Made by a program: the position numbers and the translations under genes. Positions 13,675 to 25,840 of a DNA stretch of 64,000 nucleotides are shown piece by piece. Every line of letters starts with the position of its first letter. Positions within the stretch are counted from its first letter, which is position 1. Origin of the DNA: Cucumis sativus (lineage: Eukaryota; Streptophyta; Magnoliopsida; Cucurbitales; Cucurbitaceae); the NCBI RefSeq assembly GCF_000004075.3, contig NC_026657.2, positions 1,364,001 through 1,428,000 of the forward strand, written 5' to 3'. The notes beneath the pieces are model-generated. The model saw only the letters and a list, made by a program, of their open reading frames with translations, was not told the origin of the DNA and ran no database searches.

Positions 13675-14762
13675 GGAATCTGGTCTAATAATTTTTGCAA
13701 TCTTATTGGCTTATTGTAAATTGTGGATTATTGTATTAAAAAGTATTTTTAGTTACATGCATCCATGTGTCCAAATTTTTATTTACCTGTCTTCATGTTT
13801 TTTTTAACACGTGCATGTTCACTTGAGGTTTGCGGAGAAACGTAATTCGTAAAGTTGAAATTTTGTTGATGCAATATGGTATGTTCTTTAGGATTTGATC
13901 TCTTATTTTATATCGGTTGAGGCAAAGATGTTCTTGGAGTTGGAGTTTTATAATAAATATTAGGTCATATTTGAGATCCATGGGCTTTATAGGATTGGGT
14001 TTTGTTGGTCCATAGATCATACTCATGGTTTCTACCAATTTGAGTCATATTTAACACTCGAGCTAAATTAAGTTTTTTTTCTCAATTGAACTTTAGCTCA
14101 AATAAATAATATTTAATTAAACCAAAATAATTAATTTGATCCAACGGTCATGATGAAAATACGTGGCATCATCATAAATTCAATTATTTGTATTTCAATG
14201 TTGATTTGGTAAATGACTGACAATTTATGGTTTGTTCAAAACTTCTCATTCAACTAATGAAAAATATATACACCCAATTGTCCATTTGATTGACGTAGAG
14301 TAATTGTGTCCAACTTTCATTACTGCATTCCTTTCTAGTGAAGAAGAGGGGTCTTCTAATTCTTCTTTAATATTTATTGATCTTTTAAAAAAATTGTGAA
14401 CGAAAAATAGAAGAAAAAAATCTATTTTTTTTTGTTTTTAAACAAAAACGAAAAATAGTTCACAAAGGAATATGAATTTTATTGTTAAAAACACAACAAA
14501 AGAAAATGAAAAACCAAAAAACTAAAATAATTATTGAATGATGTCTAAAAGTTTAGATTTTTAAGTTAGTAAATTTTGGTTTGGATTTTTAAAAATGGTT
14601 CACATAAAAAGATTGATAATGTTAAAAAGAAAATTTTAAATATGAATCCAATAAATGTATTATAAAAGATGAATCTCTAATCTCTAGAAACAGAAATGAT
14701 GTGGATGTATACCATGGAGAAAAACTTACTTTGTTATATATTTTCTTTTACAACATACAGAA

Positions 14763-14840
14763 AGTAGAGGAATCGAACATCTAACTTTAAAATTGATATT
14801 ATAAATATTATACCAATTGAATTACGTTCACTTTCGTAGA
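14763..14840 (-). repeat. tRNA-like (SINE-type) repeat remnant, degenerate
   Basis: Read on the minus strand, a box-A-like GTAATTCAATTGG is followed about 45 bp later by a box-B-like GATGTTCGATTCC. Spacing and order match the internal promoter of a tRNA-derived SINE. The anticodon region is AT-rich and does not fold as a tRNA. Similar sequences occur at 26.4, 27.5 and 57.1 kb. Confidence 0.35.
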
Positions 14841-17009
14841 GTTAAAAAAAAAAAAGAAAAGATAGAAATGAAGTTTATTTTCGAATAAATGAAAGGCAAA
14901 TGGAAAGAGAAAGCAAGAAGAAAGAGTGAATGAGATAGTTGGAAAAAGGCAAATAAGTAGTGGGAAGGCTTAGGTCAATATCAATGTATGGCTCTCACAC
15001 TCACTTCAACTTCCAACTCTTCAAATCATTAATCATTTTTTTTACTCTATTTCTTTCATCATTATCCTTCCTCTTCTTTCCTCTTCTTTTCTTCTTTTTC
15101 CCTTTATATCTAATATCTTTCAAACACTCATCATTTCCAATTTTGGTTATGATCTTCAAATTCATATGTTGTGGGTGAGAACTTTTTCTTCAATACCAAA
15201 TTTCATTAAGAGACCGATACAATTAGGTATAGTAATACCTTTCATTAAACATAGTTACATGGTAATATTTTACTACACTACTTTCTCTTCATTTATTATG
15301 TGTCACATCAATAGTGATATTAATGTAGGATATACTAACATGAGTAAAAGCAAATTTATAGTGTGAACAAAGTGAGTATGGTACTCAAGTAGTATTATAA
15401 TTTTTTTCATTGAGGACGGCTCATGTTTGTTACAATTTAAAAAATAGTTTAACGAAAAACTGTGGAATGAAAGGAAAATCATTTGCAACTCAAGCAAGGA
15501 GTGAGTCGATTTGTTATAATCTGTTACATTTCAAAAAAAAATTCATCTCACTATGGTAGCAAGCTCGCAAAAATTGTTTCCACGGTGATTTTGTTTGAGG
15601 TATAGAAATTTGTGTGGTTGAGTACGTTTAAAATATCTCGATAATATAATTAATTTAGTTGAGAGGGGTGGATGAGGGTCTTTAGGTTTTGTTGCTTCGT
15701 TGCTTGTTTAGTACATTTAATATATCTCAACCAATCTGAATTGTGCACAAGAGGTCAACAATCATCCACCTTTTGATATATGAATTTTGTTTTGGTCATA
15801 TCTCTATCGATAATAATTTGTTTTAGTTAAATAACCGTCCAATGATTTTAGAACTCCAAAAATAAATCTCTAATTTAAAAGGTTGACTTTAATACATTAA
15901 AAAAAAACTTTAACTTCAATTCTCCAAATTAAAAATTTTCTAAGTTAAAAAGTTGCAAGGCCATTTATTTATATTCGTTTTTCTTTTAGAAAAAAAAAAT
16001 TATTCCTTTTTATTCATGGTTGGAAAGGACACCAAAAAACGTAGTTAGTGGTAGTTTGAGACAAACAGAAAATTATATTAACAGAGATATAACATAAACA
16101 ACATTGCAAAGCGAGAGTTGTATAATCACACGCATAAAATTAACGATCACACATACGACACTTCGTTGTTGCTCAAACGATAGCTTCACTTTGATAATAT
16201 CTTCGTCAATACAACTCTGTTTTAACTAAATGACCACTTATTTTCATACGTTATTTTAGTGTTCTTTTCAACCATACTTATAAATTTAGAAAAATGTGAA
16301 AGCATCGTTACTATCATTACGGTCGAGGGGACTTCACAAATTTCTTAAAACTTTGATACTTTTGGTATATAATGTTTTGGTAATAAGAAAAAACAAAGAT
16401 AGAGAAAACTGAAAAAGTGAGAAAAAGTTCATTTAAAACTGAGGACAAAATGGGCATTGCACATCTTAAAAGGTTAAAGAAGAAGAAATATGTTTTCAAC
16501 AAATAGGTAAATTACATAGGATGGGTAGTTTGGGCCACCTTTTTACATTTGGTTGTATATTCACATTAAAAGCTATATAACTCATTCCATAAACAATGAT
16601 ATAACTAGTAATTTTAATACTATTATTCTTCTTCCTCCCATGCTCAAAAAATAGTAATAAATAAAACTACTATTTTATTGGACATTTTATGGCTTTTCTA
16701 TATACATTAATGAATTCAAATTACTACATTTCAAGATGATTTACATTGAGTTATAATTCTCTTATATTTTCCATCACCTTCTTAGGATAAAAACCAAATA
16801 TCCAAAAATGTCCTCACTATCTATAAGTATCACTACAATTTGTTTTCATATGCACACCTATAGGTTTATTTCTTGATCTATATAATATATACTTCCATTC
16901 TTGTATGGACATTTTTATGGTCAAGATGGAAAATTTTGGCTCTGCCAAAAAAATATAATTTACAACTTCTTCTTGCTCTCTATGTAAAGTACTTTTTGTT
17001 CCTTCCCTT

Positions 17010-19422
17010 TCACAAACTATCTGAGCTTTTACCTTCCATCTTAACCTGCTGAATTCTCTGCCGTAGCCTTCTCCGGTGGTCGTGGATCTTCCAAAGTCCA
17101 TGGCCTAGTATCACGGCGGAGTATATACCGTGTGTGATGATTGGAGCAAGAATGTTATCGGTCTGAAAATATCATGCCAAAAGACATAGTAATATGTGAG
17201 TTTCCTGTTTTTTGAATTTTGTACATTGTGTAGTTTACTTAGAAAGGTAAGGTCTTACCTGGATCCATTCGAAACCGAGGTAGAGAGCAAGGAGTCCTTC
17301 AAGGAGGGGAGAGTAGATCTTTTTCATTTGTCGTCTCTCGTACCATGCTGCAAATGTTTACACAAAAGATGTTGAGGGTGAGCGAGACCGTCGTTATCGA
17401 TGAAGTGAAAGTAGAATGTAATCAATCAGCACGTGAAGGATTTTCTATTTTCACTTTGGCCACCCTCTCATTTTTCAAGCTTCAGTACTAATCTATCTCA
17501 TTCGAGAAAAGTGAAGCAAGAATTCAGCCAGGGAGAATCAGATACATTCAAACGTTGCTTTACAAGTGCAACTTACAGTAGAAATGAGGATTATAATCGA
17601 ACCTGCGAAAAGCTTTCTAAGATCTTTGCGACCTGATCGAGATTGCAAAACTGGAGCAACTACATAAGTAGGATCTGGAGAAAAAAAAAAAAAAAACGTA
17701 TTCATTAAACTGGAGACAGTCAACCAAACTGAAAATTGAACATGTGCAAATGATTTGATGGAATATCGACCTTTTGGTGATGCAGCAACGTAATAGAGTG
17801 AACCGGTAAGCGCAGCTGTGATAAAAGCTGCAAATCCTTGTGCAAATGGTACGAATGGAGGCAGCACTCCGGTCTATAATCAAGAGAGCACGGTACAAAG
17901 TTATAAGATGAAGAGAAAAACGACGACTACGAGACAAGTGAACAGATAGAATTCGTCATAATCCACAAAAGGAATAATTTTGCATACCAAAGATGCCATT
18001 CCTTGAACATCAGCTCCAATATCAGGACTTCTTAAGAATATATCAGCCAATGCTCCCTAGAAAGTTAAGGGAATAGAAATGTTATTTAGTACTCCTTGAG
18101 ACTGAAATTCAATCAACATTCAACAATCGTACGTATAGAAACTGGTGAATCAAAGCAAAAATTTTGAGCAAGAGTAACTGTGGTCGGAGTTGAAGTCAAG
18201 GGGACAAAATGTCTAAATATCGGAAGCACAAACCTGAACGGCTGCCCGGTAAAAGAGCTCCTCGCCGACTGAGCTTGCAGCCACGATAAGAATGAACTGC
18301 AAAAGTTGGAACACAAAATAAACAAAAACTCTCTCATCTTGGGCAAACACCAAACTAACAGCTTTTTTTTATCAGATATTCATCAACATAACTAGGAGTT
18401 CATTTTACCTGCCATGGAGACATTCCGTAAAAGAAGCTTCGAAGCTCCTCGTCTTCGACATCTCTAATCGCTCGAGCATGGGGCGATAACTTCACAACTT
18501 CATCCTACAAACAAACCCAAGCCTCATGTGATTAATCATTCGGAAACTAAAGACTTAAACTTAGGTGGCAGGTGCATCAAAACACAAAATCTAATCCACA
18601 GCTTCTTTCCAGTTTTGGAAATTACTTTTCAAAATCTAAAAGAATAAACATACCCTACATTGTTCATAGTTTTCACCTCAAAGTTAGAACCAACCGAACA
18701 ACTATTGCAAAAACGAAAATCATTTCATCAAAGAACTCAAGACCTACATCTTGTCTAAATCCAGTCGAGCAAAAGCATTTGTTAACTTGGAAATCAACTC
18801 ACATCAAGAATGAAGAGAAGAGCCATAATTGGAGGAACGGCATAGCCAAGCCCTTCCAAAATAGCATCCAAAGATGGATGAAATCCTCCCATCCAATCAG
18901 TCCCAGATATTGAACATATAAACTTTCCAGCCAGTGCCATTGCACCATAAATTCCTACAAGAACAGAACAAAAAAAAAACAAACAAACAAACTCAAAAAA
19001 CAGATTTCAATTCTAATTCCAAATCCCATAAAAAAAAATTGAAAGAAAGTGAAGGAAAAAAAACACCCAGAAAGCTAAATCTCAAAAGGAAAACATTTTG
19101 ACTCACCAACTCCATAGCTGAGTCTGACAACAGCACCAATCTTTTCCCAAACAGGAAACTCTGTTTCTCTGAAACTAGTATCAAGTGTCGTCACCTCCAT
19201 AGCCGGAGCAGTGAACCGGCTACGTGTCTGCCCCTCATCCAATCTCTCACTCCTCGGCTCCGCCGACGCCCTAACGCTGACCGGCACTGGAACTCTCCCG
19301 CCGGCACGTTTCCTCATCGCAAAATGCAAAAACCTGGAGCTTGAAGTAGAACAGATCCCAATTCTAGCACCAAAGGACATGGTCGAAGTGTTTGAAGATA
19401 CAGAGAGAATAGAGAGCTCCAT
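17010..19422 (-). CDS. BCM1: Plastid CPBP/CAAX-protease-like membrane protein (BCM1/G type)
   Basis: Nine exons on the minus strand: 19107-19422, 18803-18954, 18409-18504, 18234-18296, 17988-18056, 17771-17873, 17603-17674, 17259-17347 and 17010-17162. All introns are GT-AG and the frame closes at 370 aa. Residues 1 to about 55 are rich in Ser, Arg and Val, like a transit peptide. Several hydrophobic segments follow. Glu200-Glu201-x3-Arg205 (EELFYR) is the CPBP/Abi EExxxR motif, and THGIYSA around His331 is the late His motif. I see no clear His for the middle motif, so proteolysis is doubtful. Family knowledge: the closest plant group I recall is BCM1 (At2g35260, thylakoid, balances chlorophyll synthesis and breakdown) and the crop stay-green/dormancy gene G. 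Assignment to this subgroup is inference; the CPBP family is clear. Confidence 0.85.
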
Positions 19423-19458
19423 TCTTTCTTTCTTTCTTTCTTTCTTTCTTTTCTTTTG
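19423..19458. repeat. (CTTT)n microsatellite abutting the BCM1-like start codon
   Basis: Six or more CTTT units and a variant tail lie directly upstream of the minus-strand ATG at 19420-19422. In the mRNA sense the leader ends in a GAAA repeat. Length changes here would alter the 5-prime untranslated region but not the protein. Confidence 0.9.
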
Positions 19459-19922
19459 GGTTATCTTCTAAACGGGTCGGAAATCGGGTTTTTCAGACAG
19501 AGATTTCGGGTCTTTCGGGAGTCCGAAACGGAGAAAACTTCGTCTCCTTCATTGAACTCAAAATGGTAATCTTGTTACGAACCTCAGAATTTTGTTGACT
19601 CATGGAATTTCTAATGGGGATTAACGAGAGAGATGATTTTCCGGGATTGCTTTTTGGACCGTCCGATTGACCTGGTGGCAGATCGGACGGTGATAAGCTT
19701 GAGATGTGTGGGATCAGCCATGAAAGTGATTTTTTTGAGAAAGCTTAGGATTTTTTTGCAACAAGGTGAGGATGTCGGAGGCGAATCCCCATTACCCAAT
19801 CCATTCTTGCCACCTGGAGATAACGTTCTCCTTAAGATATTACGTGGAAATTATATTGTGCACTTTTTTAATAGTTTGTATATATTATCAATATGTGTAA
19901 TTAATATGCATGCACTTCTTCC

Positions 19923-19999
19923 CTTAATGTGTCCATGGTTATGAAGTATTCACTTAGGTGTCTTAATGTGTCCATGGTTATGAAGTATTCACTTAGGTC
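19923..19999. repeat. Two-copy 39-bp perfect tandem repeat
   Basis: A 39-bp unit beginning CTTAATGTGTCCATGGTTAT is repeated immediately, with a period of 39 bp and no mismatch that I can see over the second, nearly full-length copy. The identity points to a recent duplication. Confidence 0.92.
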
Positions 20000-21743
20000 T
20001 AAAGTTGTAAGATGAAGTTATACTTCAATTTCAGTATAGGATATATAGGAACATTTACGAAATTAATTCACATACTAACTCTACTAAAAATATTGAAGAA
20101 ATGGTTAATTTAAATTAAAATCAATTTTTGAAAAGAAAAGTAGTAAACTCTTATTTCATACACAAATTAATCATTAAGCAACTCTATGAAAATGGAGAAT
20201 CTCAACAAAAGCATTAAGAAAATAACTCTAAAATATGATTTTTGATTAAAGTTGCATCAATTCTCCATAATAAAAAAAAACATATAAATCCATGTGAATG
20301 TATTTATTTTTCACAATTCTTTAAACAAAAATTTGTCAAAAATGTTTATAAAATTTTCCAATAATCCAAGTTTAAGATATTAAAAAATTACTAAATTTTG
20401 ATTTGTTCCAATCACAAAATACCAGATACTTATTTAGAAGAGACCATGGGATTGAAAAGGACAATTCTTGCCATCATATTGTATTTATATCTTAGACAAT
20501 AATTGGCCATACTATCATGATGAATCTTCTAGATTATGCCATTTTTGAGACATACATGGTTATTGTCATTGATAATATATATAGTAAAACTATATCCTAA
20601 TAAACACAATTTTGAAATAGTATTTAACTATACTTCTGTTGGATATAAATAATTGTATACACACCAATTTTATAGTTAGGTATCGAAAAACATGACATGA
20701 ATCATAATAACTTATATTTTATCAACTTCTAAATGATGCATGCAAAAATGATTCAAGATACCAAAAAGTAAAGAAACAAACAGTCATCAAACGAGGAAGG
20801 GTTTATTTGATATTGTGGGTGACATGTTATGTATGTCAAAGAAAAAAAAGAGTAGTTTATTAGATTTATAATTTGAATCGTAAATTTATCCATGGGCTAA
20901 GGAAGACACCAAAGACAATAGTATTAGGGGAAAACCTTTACAAACAAAGTTTATTAAATTATTTCACTTTTTTTTTATTATTTATTTTATTTATTTAGGT
21001 CAAGAAATTGGGTAGACTTAGACATCAAGACAATATATAGTATTGAAAAAATTGAAAAGCATGTTTTGAATATTTAAGTTTCCCATTAACCAACATATCT
21101 TATAGCCTTTAATCTTTTAGATCATTTTCATGTGCTATCTTTAATTTTTATTTTGGTTCTATGTTTTCTATTTTTGAAAGACTATTTTTAAAAAGTGGTG
21201 CTTTCAAGTGTTCTAAAATTTCTCTCTTTTTTAATTACAAAATTAGTTTTTATAATCCTACTGAGACTGTTTCATCTCCTCTCTGTACATATATATATTT
21301 TCAAGAAAAGTTGTGTATAGAAATAGAGGTATGTGGTGTGGCATAGAAATATTAGGTTAGAGATAAAGAGAGGAATGTTGTTGCAATGAGGAAATTTTAG
21401 AAGAGAGTTAATGTTTAACATATATATTTATATTAGAATTTATGGAAAGAGAGACAATTTAGGGACAAAATTTGGAGATAGGTATATCTTAGAGAAAAAA
21501 TACCATCTTTTTATATATATATAATAGATAGATTTATTGGGAACTAAATGGATAGTACAACATGTAAACACTTATTTTAAAATTATTTAAATTTATAATG
21601 ATTAAAATTTAATTCACTATAATAAATGATAATTATAAAAAAAAATATTATTCTAAATCACACAAAATAAAATGTTGAAAATATTTACAAAATATAGTAA
21701 ATGTTCATATTCTATCAATATGATAGACATTGATAGACACTAA

Positions 21744-21984
21744 AGGGCCGTTTGAAACGTGAAGTGAGTTATTTTAGTATGTATTTAGGGTGGAAATTAT
21801 TATAGTCTAGTTTATTATAAACTATGTTTGAGGAGAAAAGTAGTGAAAAGAGAGAGTGAGAAATAGTGAAATATAGTGACAGATGAGAAATAAGCGAAAA
21901 GTAGAATAGTCCTAATTCTAATCCTAAGATTATGATAACCCGGGACAAAAACATTCCTTCATAGTTTGAGGGTCAAACGTCCCC
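21744..21984. mobile_element. Tourist-like (PIF/Harbinger) MITE
   Basis: The 241-bp element begins AGGGCCGTTTGA and ends TCAAACGTCCCC, giving imperfect terminal inverted repeats of about 12 bp. It is flanked on both sides by TAA (21741-21743 and 21985-21987), the TWA-type target duplication of PIF/Harbinger elements. It has no coding capacity. The interior is rich in AGTGAAAAG-like purine repeats. Confidence 0.65.
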
Positions 21985-22405
21985 TAACAGACTTCTATCA
22001 ATATCTAACAATTAACTTTTATCAATCAATATATATATATTAGTTCATTGCACTGTATGTCGTCACAATGTTCGTATAGTTAAATCATTTTGTGTATTTG
22101 TCAAATAAAAGGGAAAGCAAAAAATAGTTATGAATGTAGGTTTGAAATTAAAAAAGAATGAAAAAATAAAGTAAAATAGTTTATGTGCTTGAATTAGGTA
22201 GGTTAATTATTTAGATGAAGAGATTATTGTAAAGATGTCAACATTATGTCATGATGATGACTTAAAATATAAATGCTATACATTGATCCTTAAGATCAAC
22301 TTCCCTCCAATACTTAAACATAAAGGTTTAACAATACATCCAAACTAAGATAATTGAAGTAATTAACAAAAGCTAAACTTCTACTAAAAGAAATGAAGCT
22401 ATAAT

Positions 22406-22637
22406 TAGCCAAATTTTACTTGGATGAAAAGTTTTGCAAGAATGGATATAAGCTAAGCTAGTATATATATATGTGTGTGATCAAAAGAAACTCTTAATTA
22501 ATTGTATTATACAAATAATTAGATAGCCAAATTTTACTTAGATGAAAAGTTTTGCAAGAATGGATATAAGCTAAGCTAGTATATATATATGTGATCAAAA
22601 GAAACTCTTAATTAATTGTATTATACAAATAATTATC
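22406..22637. repeat. Two-copy 118-bp tandem duplication
   Basis: Copies at 22406-22523 and 22524-22637 begin TAGCCAAATTTTACTT and differ by one substitution near the start and a 4-bp loss in a GT/AT microsatellite. High identity implies a recent event. No gene is involved. Confidence 0.93.
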
Positions 22638-23404
22638 TTTACTCTAACTAGTTAGAAAAAAAAAGGGAATTAAAATAGTAACTAGATTTTATTTCAATCA
22701 TAACGTTCTTGATATCTTGAAGGACAAATGGTGTAGCTAAATTCCAAAAAAAAAAATCTAACATTACCAAGTTAACTTGTAGAAGAAAAACAAAAGGAGA
22801 TTGTAAATATAATAGCTTAGTTTTCCTTGAACGAAACATTATTTACAAAAATGTACTAAAGTTCTTCATATGAATGGAATGAGATGTTACGTTTTTAATT
22901 GAAGCTAATTTAGAACATTATTTTACCTTTGGTGGTATATAAACAAAATAGGTAAATTATCTCAACTAGCAAAGATTCAACAAGGCAAGTCATCTATAAA
23001 TTGTTTTTCTACAATACCCTAAGCCTTACATGATTTTTCTTGATTAAATAGCTATCTTAATGCATGCATACTTGAGTTAAGATCAATTAATCCCCTTTTG
23101 AATTACAAGTGTATTACAAATCACCAAAGACCATAGTCCTTAAACTTCCATACTTGCCCAATTAATATAATCTTACAGAACTATTAATGAAACTAATCTC
23201 TCTTTATTTGGAGAACAACTCCCTAACAACCCATATATAAAATATATTTGATCATCATGTCCACCAAAGACATTTTATTTCTTTTTACAACTTCCCAAGT
23301 TAAGGATTTTACAACACATAGATGACAGAACGACCCAATAACAATAATGCAAAAATTACATCTACAAGTTCTAAAAATTAGAAAAACAGAGCTTATAAAA
23401 ATGG

Positions 23405-24906
23405 TTAAATTTTATGTCCGGGATGGTACCCCTCCGGGCTGGTTATAGGATAAGCCGGAACATTTGTTGCTCCGCCAAGATGTGTAGCGGCACCGCCCTC
23501 CATAGGTGATTGATGGTGTCGATGGCCACCAAGTACATGTGATTTCCTATTCCTTAGCTTTTGAGCAGCATGTCTGGCTTTCGCCTCGTGTAGCTCACGC
23601 TTTGCCTCCGCCGTTGCTGCCTTTCTTCTCTCCTCAATGATCTTCCTCTCCTCTGCTGTCTTCACCGAAGCTTTCTCCACCTGTGTTGTTTGCATTCATT
23701 TTGGATCCACACACAATAAATTAAAGTACCTTTCTTACATACGAGTTGAAATACATTGCGAGTATGTAATATAGTGTTTAGAGTTGTAAGAACTAAAAAG
23801 GTTTCAAATATCCTTTTCCCTTTTTCTTGATATGCATACGTGTTGGAACATGAAGCAAATCTACCTAACTCTTCATCAACAAATTTGAGTGTGTGTTGGC
23901 CACCATGCATGGATTAAACACGTCCCCTGTCAAACCTTCCATTAAACTCAGGAGACTAATTAACTCATTATTTTTTCCTAACCCGAGTCTAAAAAATTTC
24001 TAACTATAGGGTGTTCGGACCAAGAAGCTGAGAGTAGGGTAAGAAATGTGAACTCTATTCCTTACCAGTTTGAATTTTATATCTTATCAACTATATCTTA
24101 CCATGCAGCTAGCCCAAAGAATTACAACTTACTTCATCACTTCATAGCTCCTTGGAGGTCTTCCACTTTTTAAATCTTTTAAAATCAATGCATCTACTAG
24201 ACACCATGAAAATTTTAGTCTGTTTAAATTAGACCATATGATAATTTTAAAAAATCACAAATAGAACAAGACCTAAATAGCTCATAAAAGAGTAGTTGAA
24301 CATAAATTTAAGAGTTACATATTGGACACATTAATGTCAAATATTAGAACAAATGACCTATTGAACATACATATTTAAGGACTATAATGTAAGAATAATT
24401 TTCGAAAGGTAATAGCAATGAAAGCCGAGATGTAATTATCAATTGAGTTACAAAAATTTAGGACTTTAATACTTAATTAATTAACTCAAATTATAAGTCC
24501 CATGTGATATATATATTACTCCAACAAAATTTAGAGCTAGGATTATTGGTGCAAATTCGTACAAAATTCAAGTTTTAATTTTAAAAAAATTATTAGCTTG
24601 TGACCTTAATCAAATACAACTCCCATGCATGGTAATTTTAATCAAATAAGAGATCATCAACTATGCATTAAAATGATCACAATATAGTTAATCGAGAGAG
24701 AAAACAAATCCTTACAACAGTACTAGAACTCAATTGAGATATATCTCGGGGCCATCGGAGATCGAAAATTTGAAACTTAACTGATGAATGATAATTAAAA
24801 TGAAAAATCATATGCAGACCTTCTCGTCGAGTTTGGCTCTACAAATTTTGAGCTTTTCTTTAGCAACACTTCCCATGTTACTCAGCTTCTCCATGGCAGA
24901 CTGCAT
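23405..24906 (-). CDS. LEA18: Group-4 late embryogenesis abundant protein (LEA_1 family)
   Basis: Two exons on the minus strand: 24820-24906 (29 codons from MQSAMEKLSNMGS) and 23405-23680 (91 codons plus stop), giving 120 aa with an intron of 1139 bp in phase 0. The N-terminus matches the MQSAKEK-type start of this family. Residues of about 5-75 are a charged Lys/Glu/Ala-rich helix, including AKRELHEAKARHAAQKL, the LEA_1 signature. The C-terminus is rich in Gly, His and Pro. Family knowledge: these hydrophilic, disordered proteins accumulate in seeds and dehydrating tissue and protect proteins and membranes. Closest relatives I recall are Arabidopsis At2g35300 and At1g32560. Cys22 in the helix is unusual for a LEA protein. 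An alternative start in intron read-through (MQTTQVEK) was rejected because it lacks the conserved N-terminus. Confidence 0.92.
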
Positions 24907-25840
24907 AATTATCCCTCTTTCTCTCTGATTTCTTCCACAAGTTTTAAATCATTTCAAAAACAAAACATATTATATAATATCAAAATGAAGATCATAATAG
25001 GCTTCTAAACCATTACACGTTGGATTCCACTTGTCGCTCATGCATTGCTTAACTTGCCACGTTTTCTTTTTCCCTTTTTCTTCCAACCAAAAGACCAAAA
25101 TTGATTATATATATATGTTCTAAATCTGCTATTATTTTAAAAAGTTATAATACATATCAAAAACTAATAAAAATATTTTTAAAATATATTAAATATTTTA
25201 TATTCTATTATCAATATAATCTACTGCATATTATAAATATTTTAATTTAGTTTACTATATTTAAAATTTTTCAGGTAATTTTTATAAATATTGGGTTAAA
25301 ATATAATAGTTTAAATGTCTATTCTCCAAATTTGAGCTATAATAATTTATGTTCGGAATGTAAACTAAACTAATTTTGTTTGTTTTCTTTGAAGATGGAG
25401 TCAATGCAAATTTGATAAATACGACAGTAATTTAATGATAATCTATTTTTAAATTTATAAATTTTGTAATTTTGAAAATGCCAGTGAAATAAGTGATATT
25501 ATCATAATTTTTTTTTTTTTTTTGTTATTTATGCAAACTTTCGGAAGGGACGTGGATATAACAAACATACCTTACATGAGAGAATATATTATCATCCATT
25601 AATAAATTTTCTTTTACAATAGGTGGACTTGAGAGCTCTCAATAATTGGCACACACTCTCTTTTGAAGTCAAGATTCAATCTTTCAATCTAGAAAACATT
25701 CCGGATCTTAACTTTTTCATTAAAAGAAGCATTTTTCATTCCAAACCATTATAGAAGGTTGTGATTTTTAGGGTTCATCTCTAACAATCCAAAGTGCTGT
25801 GAAGTTTGAGAATGGAGAAACAAAGAGGGGAAATTATGAA
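24907..25840. other. Intergenic DNA between the LEA and LOL1 genes
   Basis: Contains the short LEA promoter on the minus strand (just above 24906) and, near 25600-25840, the probable 3-prime end of the LOL1-like transcript. The centre (25100-25500) is very AT-rich with a poly-T run near 25510. No gene is seen. Confidence 0.6.

Larger units (their letters stand above)
11176..17009. other. AT-rich intergenic DNA
   Basis: The first 200-300 bp are probably the 3-prime untranslated region of the zinc-finger gene. The rest holds no supported gene. Items inside are listed separately: a coding-like fragment near 12.1 kb, a long AT microsatellite at 13.6 kb and a tRNA-like repeat at 14.8 kb. Around 11642-11760 is a sequence beginning GTTTAGTAACCATTTT, similar in style to sequence near 55.7-55.9 kb, perhaps a dispersed repeat. 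The stretch from 16800 to 17009 is the presumed 3-prime untranslated region of the BCM1-like gene on the minus strand. Confidence 0.6.
19459..23404. other. Intergenic DNA between the BCM1-like and LEA genes
   Basis: The first 400 bp (19459-19850) are GC-richer and are the likely promoter of the BCM1-like gene. The remainder is AT-rich with no supported gene. Tandem repeats at 19.9 and 22.4 kb and a MITE at 21.7 kb are listed separately. The last few hundred bases are the probable 3-prime untranslated region of the LEA gene. Confidence 0.6.

Noticed and set aside
16817-17101. Minus-strand frame starting MDFGRSTTTGEG
   Set aside because: It is an alternative frame over the last exon of the BCM1-like gene; the family frame ends at 17010.
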